Shown here piece by piece: positions 13,852 to 17,555 of a stretch of DNA of 17,555 nt. A program made the position numbers and the translations under genes. Under the pieces are notes generated by a model, which ran no database searches, was not told the DNA's origin, and saw only the letters and a program-made list of their open reading frames with translations. Source of the DNA: an uncultured Bacteroidales bacterium (GTDB taxonomy: Bacteria; Bacteroidota; Bacteroidia; Bacteroidales; Tenuifilaceae); assembly GCA_937915475.1 (NCBI GenBank), contig CALGIR010000145.1, forward strand, positions 1 through 17,555, written 5' to 3'. Each line of letters begins with the position of its first letter. Position 1 is the stretch's first letter.

Positions 13852-14559
13852 TTATTCCTTTTCGATTTTGATATCTTGACTATTTCCCATTATCTGTTTA
13901 GCCTCTTTCCGCTTTTCAAATAGCGAAGAGATATTGTAAAGATAGGTAAAAGATATGTTTTGTACACGTGCAGGCGATTGAACATGGTTGCCTGCAAACT
14001 TATGGTAGTACAAATCGCCTAAACCATAATAAAAACGTGCTTCCACCTGTATTGTTCCAAACTTAAAATCGTACCCTATGCCTACCCCTCCCATCAACCC
14101 GTAATCGAACGGATTATCGCGAAGGATGTTGATATTGTACTTGTTCATCTGGTACACCCCCGATGTGTCTGAACCGTGGGACGAGTTTAGCATGTACGAA
14201 GCGGTTGCACCAGCATTAAAGTGCATGAAAAAATTGTTGTACTTTGCCCTAACCTGCATAAAAACTGGAACCTCGGCATAGGTTGAAATTCTCTTATAAT
14301 GATTTTCATCGCCTATGGGCAAGCGGTATCCACGCTGGGTTACATTTATCTCGCTCTGAAATCCAAAGTACTGTAAATCGAAATACTTAAACACAACTCC
14401 TCCATCAAAAAGCCTATCGTAAACGGCACGCTGCTTATTACTTGGCGTAAAAGCAACCGATGAAATGTTGTATCCTCCCCTCACCCCAACGTGTAGCTGC
14501 GATTGCGCTGTAACTGGAAGAATTGCCAGCAATATTATTAATAATTTTTGATGCTTCAT
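13852..14559 (-). CDS. Outer-membrane beta-barrel protein (PorT-like/PF13568 group)
   Basis: The product is 235 aa with a signal peptide cut near A-Q-S|Q21. The first strand L-H-V-G-V-R-G-G-Y-N-I-S-S is the classic start of the Bacteroidota outer-membrane beta-barrel (PF13568) group. Further strands include F-G-F-Q-S-E-I-N-V-T-Q-R-G-Y, I-S-T-Y-A-E-V-P-V-F-M-Q-V-R, F-F-M-H-F-N-A-G-A-T-A-S-Y-M and I-Q-V-E-A-R-F-Y-Y-G-L-G-D. The pattern of strands with E-V-P hairpins is shared with PorT, a type IX secretion protein, but also with many barrels of unknown role, so PorT itself is not claimed. Unusually, a charged tail of about 25 residues (K/E-rich) follows the last strand, so the barrel does not end in an aromatic residue. 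It lies 23 nt after the thiamine-binding gene and 4 nt before rlpA. Confidence 0.83.
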   Translation of the reverse strand: MKHQKLLIILLAILPVTAQSQLHVGVRGGYNISSVAFTPSNKQRAVYDRLFDGGVVFKYFDLQYFGFQSEINVTQRGYRLPIGDENHYKRISTYAEVPVFMQVRAKYNNFFMHFNAGATASYMLNSSHGSDTSGVYQMNKYNINILRDNPFDYGLMGGVGIGYDFKFGTIQVEARFYYGLGDLYYHKFAGNHVQSPARVQNISFTYLYNISSLFEKRKEAKQIMGNSQDIKIEKE

Positions 14560-14582
14560 TGTAATAAATGCTTTGCTTTGGG

Positions 14583-14879
14583 CTAAATCTTCTTCTCTAC
14601 CGAATCAATTTTTGAATGGATGCGTCCCTTCTCACTTTTCCTAATATCGATGTTCACCGTAATGTAAACCCTATCGCAGCTATCCTCCAATGCTGCATAG
14701 GCATTGTCAATTACCGAGAGCGCCTCGCTTAGTGTATCCGTTTCAACAATTGTCCCCATGGATGTGAGCTGGCTTTCGAAGCCGCTAGACCGAATGCTTT
14801 TAACCACCTTGGCAACGTATGGGCTTAGGCTCTCGCTTTTACGGGTTGGGAACATGCCAAAATTCATCACTACTGACAT
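14583..14879 (-). CDS. MTH1187-family thiamine-binding protein (DUF77)
   Basis: This is a small cytoplasmic protein of 98 aa with no signal peptide. It fits the MTH1187/YqgV family (PF01910), a ferredoxin-like fold that binds thiamine or related ligands and forms oligomers. Visible family features are the first strand M-N-F-G-M-F-P, the helix L-S-P-Y-V-A-K-V-V-K-S-I-R-S-S-G, the strand S-Q-L-T-S-M-G-T-I-V-E-T-D, and the C-terminal strand V-Y-I-T-V-N-I-D-I-R-K-S. Length is close to the family norm. Starts at Met1 and Met5 are both possible. It sits between an envelope lipoprotein (7 nt upstream) and an outer-membrane barrel gene, an odd place for a vitamin-binding protein. No thiamine riboswitch was noticed nearby. 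Confidence 0.9.
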   Translation of the reverse strand: MSVVMNFGMFPTRKSESLSPYVAKVVKSIRSSGFESQLTSMGTIVETDTLSEALSVIDNAYAALEDSCDRVYITVNIDIRKSEKGRIHSKIDSVEKKI

Positions 14880-14886
14880 AGGACAG

Positions 14887-16638
14887 TTATTTTAGTTTGT
14901 AGTTCAGGTCATACTCCCAGTTGGATCTAACCTGAATATCCCTATTCTGAAGTTGGTCCTCATAAAAATAAATTTTCTCGGGTTGTATCCCCTTAATATA
15001 ACGACCCGTGTCCCACTTTCCATTTTGATTCTCGTCAATAATAAACCTAAGGTTATATTTTGCAGGCTTCACATAGTTGAATATTACCTTACCATCAGCT
15101 TGGGCTATTTTTTGGTCAACCACTTTATCTTTGCCACCCACAAGCTGTACTATAACATTATGGTTTACACCCTCAATATTTAGGTTGATAACACCGAACA
15201 TTTCAGGGTTTGCACCTCTAAAGCTTATCGACAAAGTGTCGTTTGTAAGGCTGTCAAGATTAATAAATGCTCCGGGCAGCGCATCAAATCGATAGTTAAC
15301 AATGTTTTGCCAATTGTAGCTTAGCGTGTAAACGCGAGGGTCGAGCGAATCCTTTGTTATCTCTGGTAGTGGTATTGTAATACTATCGGTAATGTTGGTT
15401 AGCGTAACCAACGATGTGTCGATTGATAGCTGTGGCATACTAAACCGAAGGTTAAATGGTTGATTTGGCAAAACATTATCGCCAGCTCTAACCGAGGTGC
15501 TTACTGATTGGACAGGTGCTTTTTCAGTTTCCTCCTCATCGGCATCCTTTTTGCCACGTTTAAACGTTGCTTTTTGGGCAATTTCGCTATAGTGAAGTCT
15601 AAGCGTATCTACTTGTGGCACAAGGTTCATTAACGAGTCGGTTTTGAGGTAGGTTATCACTGCCTTCAGACTATTATCTGCACTTATACTGGAGTGGGTT
15701 AACCAGAAATCGAGTGAGTCGCCAACAATGTTAGCCCCACGTATAAACCATTGTTCAGTACTATCCAAATCATAACCAATGGGTTTTAAAGAAACCTCGC
15801 CAACAGGCTTTTGGGTAAACCCAAGCCTTATCATACGACGTTGAGGGCGAGAATAATCGGTTAGGGATTGTACTCTGCTCCTCTCCTTAAAAAGCCAAAG
15901 AATTTGGAGACTATCGGCTCGAGAGGGTTTAGTGGCTGGGCTAACCAATCTGCTTTGTTCAACAACATCTTTGCTAAAGGCTATTTCCTCGGTTATCTGA
16001 TCGAAAAGATAGTTGGAATTTCCATCGCGAAGGGCAAAGATTTTGTAATCTCTCAACTTAAGATTGCTTAAAAAGAACACACCTGCCTTATTGGTTTTCG
16101 TAACGTACCTAGGGCGTTGAATAATTGGCACCGAATCGGCAAAATCTTCGTAGAACATTACAAAAACACCTTCCTGTGGCTCAAGCGTATAAGCATCGAT
16201 AACCCGGCCAATATACTTTAGCGAATCGATGTGAGAGCCCGTTGAAAATGCAAACTCAAAGTTATCAATTGGGTTCCCCTCATTATTATCCTGTATGGCA
16301 TCGGCAAAATATAGGGTATAGGTTGTGCTATCGGCAAGAGGTTCAAAAAATTTAACCTCTAAGGATTTACCTTTAATCTTTGTGCTTGGAATTTGCTCCT
16401 GTGGTGGCGAGAGAACCAATTTCTGATTTATCTTATCAAGCTTAATGTACTCATCGAAGGTGAACACTATTCTGTCCTTTTTAAACCCTGTGGCATTTAA
16501 TTTGGGAACACTTTTTAGCATTACCGGAGCAAGTGTATCCTTTGGCCCACCCTCTGGTGAGACTATTACCGCACACCTTGGGAAGAAAAGGCTTACCACA
16601 AAAATCAAAAAAAAAGCGAAGGGAACTATCCGTTTCAA
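14887..16638 (-). CDS. Big_5/Ig-like domain lipoprotein
   Basis: The product is 583 aa. The frame opens with TTG at 16636-16638; in-frame upstream is a stop (16651-16653) with no ATG between, and the next Met is far inside, so TTG is the only plausible start and yields a proper basic M-K-R signal start. The signal ends P-R-C22, followed by A-V-I-V-S-P-E-G-G-P-K-D-T-L-A-P. This is the usual opening of Bacteroidota lipoproteins with a Big_5 Ig-like domain, so Cys22 is likely lipidated even though Arg at -1 is atypical. Residues about 35-130 are the Big_5 domain (R-I-V-F-T-F-D-E-Y-I through T-Y-T-L-Y-F-A-D-A-I). A carnitine/transthyretin-like beta domain (about 140-205) and further beta-rich repeats follow; the last part carries D-E-N-Q-N-G-K-W-D-T-G. 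Function is unknown. It is first in the operon with rlpA. Confidence 0.86.
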   Translation of the reverse strand: MKRIVPFAFFLIFVVSLFFPRCAVIVSPEGGPKDTLAPVMLKSVPKLNATGFKKDRIVFTFDEYIKLDKINQKLVLSPPQEQIPSTKIKGKSLEVKFFEPLADSTTYTLYFADAIQDNNEGNPIDNFEFAFSTGSHIDSLKYIGRVIDAYTLEPQEGVFVMFYEDFADSVPIIQRPRYVTKTNKAGVFFLSNLKLRDYKIFALRDGNSNYLFDQITEEIAFSKDVVEQSRLVSPATKPSRADSLQILWLFKERSRVQSLTDYSRPQRRMIRLGFTQKPVGEVSLKPIGYDLDSTEQWFIRGANIVGDSLDFWLTHSSISADNSLKAVITYLKTDSLMNLVPQVDTLRLHYSEIAQKATFKRGKKDADEEETEKAPVQSVSTSVRAGDNVLPNQPFNLRFSMPQLSIDTSLVTLTNITDSITIPLPEITKDSLDPRVYTLSYNWQNIVNYRFDALPGAFINLDSLTNDTLSISFRGANPEMFGVINLNIEGVNHNVIVQLVGGKDKVVDQKIAQADGKVIFNYVKPAKYNLRFIIDENQNGKWDTGRYIKGIQPEKIYFYEDQLQNRDIQVRSNWEYDLNYKLK

Positions 16639-16662
16639 ACTGATTGAGATTTAGTTTGGAAG

Positions 16663-16670
16663 CAAATTTA
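16663..16670 (-). promoter_or_regulatory. Candidate -7 box for the envelope operon
   Basis: CAAATTTA on the plus strand reads TAAATTTG on the minus strand, an exact TAnnTTTG match, 24 nt before the TTG start. The leader would be about 18 nt. No exact -33 TTTG is seen at the expected distance. Confidence 0.4.
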
Positions 16671-16761
16671 CAAATCTTTACACACCTTTTGGCTATTATG
16701 GTAAACTTACACGAGATAAAAAACATTAAAATTTGATGAAGTATAACATCAATCCTGCTAG

Positions 16762-16789
16762 TTGTTTCAGAAACTAATCGTAATCTTTG
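16762..16789 (+). promoter_or_regulatory. Weak promoter-like pair for the antiporter gene
   Basis: TAATCTTTG (16781-16789) resembles the -7 box but has three rather than two bases between TA and TTTG. TTG at 16762-16764 could act as a poor -33 with a short spacer. This is tentative; the 187-nt divergent gap 16639-16825 shows nothing else definite. Confidence 0.25.
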
Positions 16790-16825
16790 TATCAAAATCA
16801 GCATAAATTACAATGATTGACACAC

Positions 16826-17555
16826 ATGCTAGTTGAAATTTTAATACTTATTGCTGGGCTAACCATCCTAATTGTTGGCGCAAACTGGTTGGTTGAGGGA
16901 GCCTCCTCGGTTGCAACCAAGCTGGGCATATCCTCTTTTACCATTGGCCTAACCGTTGTGGCATTTGGAACCTCGATGCCAGAGTTTGTTGTAAACGTAA
17001 TGGCTTCACTATCGGAGAATAGCGGTTTGGCCATTGGGAATATAGTGGGAAGCAACACGTTAAATATCCTACTTGTTTTAGGGGTTGCCGCTCTAATTAA
17101 ACCTATTAATTTCCAGAGGTCAACTATTCGCATCGAAATTCCCTTCAGTCTACTTGCCGCTATAGTCCTTTTTATTTTAGCGAACGATAAATTTTTTAAT
17201 GGATCAAACCAATCGGTTCTTACCTTTTCCGATGGATTAATCTTACTATGCTTTTTAACCGTTTTTCTTTACTACACATTCCTTTCAGCAAAACCCGATA
17301 CGCAAACACCTACACCAGATGTTAAAATCAGGAAAACCTACGTTACTACCCTTATGGTTTTAGGTGGAATTGCAGGACTATACTTTGGCGGTCAGCTAAT
17401 TGTTGACTCATCGGTTAGCATAGCAAAATCGTTGGGTGTTTCCGATGCCCTAATTGGTTTAACGGTTGTAGCAGTTGGTACTTCGCTGCCCGAGCTGGTT
17501 ACCTCAGTGGTAGCAGCATTTAAAGGAAACTCCGATATTGCCATAGGCAATGTAC
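16826..17555 (+). CDS. Calcium/sodium antiporter (CaCA family, YrbG type), N-terminal part
   Basis: This is an inner-membrane cation exchanger, cut by the right edge after 243 codons; full proteins of this type are about 310-370 aa. ATG 16826 starts a membrane helix directly (L-V-E-I-L-I-L-I-A-G-L). The first alpha repeat shows I-G-L-T-V-V-A-F-G-T-S-M-P-E with the key Glu53, followed by A-I-G-N-I-V-G-S-N-T-L-N-I-L at about 71-84. A hydrophilic loop (about 152-170) separates this from the second, inverted repeat, I-G-L-T-V-V-A-V-G-T-S-L-P-E with Glu223. The paired G-T-S-x-P-E motifs and G-N-I-V-G-S-N bind the cations in this family. It is divergent from the envelope operon. The exchanged ions (Ca2+/Na+ or H+) cannot be settled from sequence. 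Confidence 0.96.
   Translation, partial: MLVEILILIAGLTILIVGANWLVEGASSVATKLGISSFTIGLTVVAFGTSMPEFVVNVMASLSENSGLAIGNIVGSNTLNILLVLGVAALIKPINFQRSTIRIEIPFSLLAAIVLFILANDKFFNGSNQSVLTFSDGLILLCFLTVFLYYTFLSAKPDTQTPTPDVKIRKTYVTTLMVLGGIAGLYFGGQLIVDSSVSIAKSLGVSDALIGLTVVAVGTSLPELVTSVVAAFKGNSDIAIGNV

Noticed and set aside
16481..16804. 107-aa minus-strand frame over the start of the Big_5 lipoprotein gene
   Set aside because: It reads the lipoprotein signal region in another frame and extends through the intergenic gap; no motif or signal is visible.
16798..17133. 111-aa minus-strand frame
   Set aside because: It is antisense to the first alpha repeat of the antiporter, which carries clear family motifs on the plus strand.
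1..17555. tRNA, rRNA, CRISPR arrays, insertion sequences, phage genes
   Set aside because: None were seen: no spaced direct repeats, no transposase or integrase motifs, and no cloverleaf-like structures were noticed by eye. A dedicated RNA search was not possible.

Overview
The window looks like chromosomal DNA of a Bacteroidota bacterium, most likely of the order Bacteroidales. The evidence is a PorP/SprF-type C-terminus, a DUF4296 lipoprotein, signal peptides cut before Gln (A|Q, S|Q), many outer-membrane beta-barrels, promoter-like TAnnTTTG boxes in place of E. coli -10 boxes, and A-rich leaders that mostly lack a Shine-Dalgarno. The genus cannot be fixed from the sequence. No tRNA, rRNA, CRISPR array, transposase or phage gene was seen.

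Layout. 1-2088 (+): the end of a PorP/SprF-like protein closed by a strong terminator, a DUF4296 lipoprotein, and a secreted YD-like repeat protein. 2150-5227: an LD-carboxypeptidase (-) and methionyl-tRNA synthetase metG (+) diverge from a short shared regulatory region; metG ends at a clear terminator. 5288-6729: a possible relic of an outer-membrane protein C-terminus, then an OFA-family MFS transporter (-). 6730-7163 is a gene-free gap holding a nested palindromic repeat of about 109 bp. 7164-8393 (+): a lipoprotein serpin with an acidic surface-export-like tag after its lipid cysteine.

8474-13032 (+) is an envelope-sensing block: an LVIVD-repeat lipoprotein, two outer-membrane barrel proteins, an ECF sigma factor, and a protein overlapping it by 14 nt that has a short cytoplasmic segment, one inner-membrane helix, a long periplasmic linker and a C-terminal outer-membrane beta-barrel. 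This is the architecture of the recently described dual membrane-spanning anti-sigma factors (Dma) of Bacteroidota. It would let a signal at the outer membrane be read directly by a cytoplasmic sigma factor. It is the most interesting content of the window.

13038-16638 (-) is a compact four-gene envelope operon: a Big_5/Ig-like lipoprotein with a TTG start, an MTH1187-type thiamine-binding protein, an outer-membrane barrel protein, and the peptidoglycan enzyme RlpA (DPBB plus SPOR). It converges on the sigma/anti-sigma operon with only five bases between stop codons. From 16826 to the right edge is the N-terminal part of a CaCA-family calcium/sodium antiporter (+).

All assignments come from reading the sequence and knowledge of the families; no database search was run.
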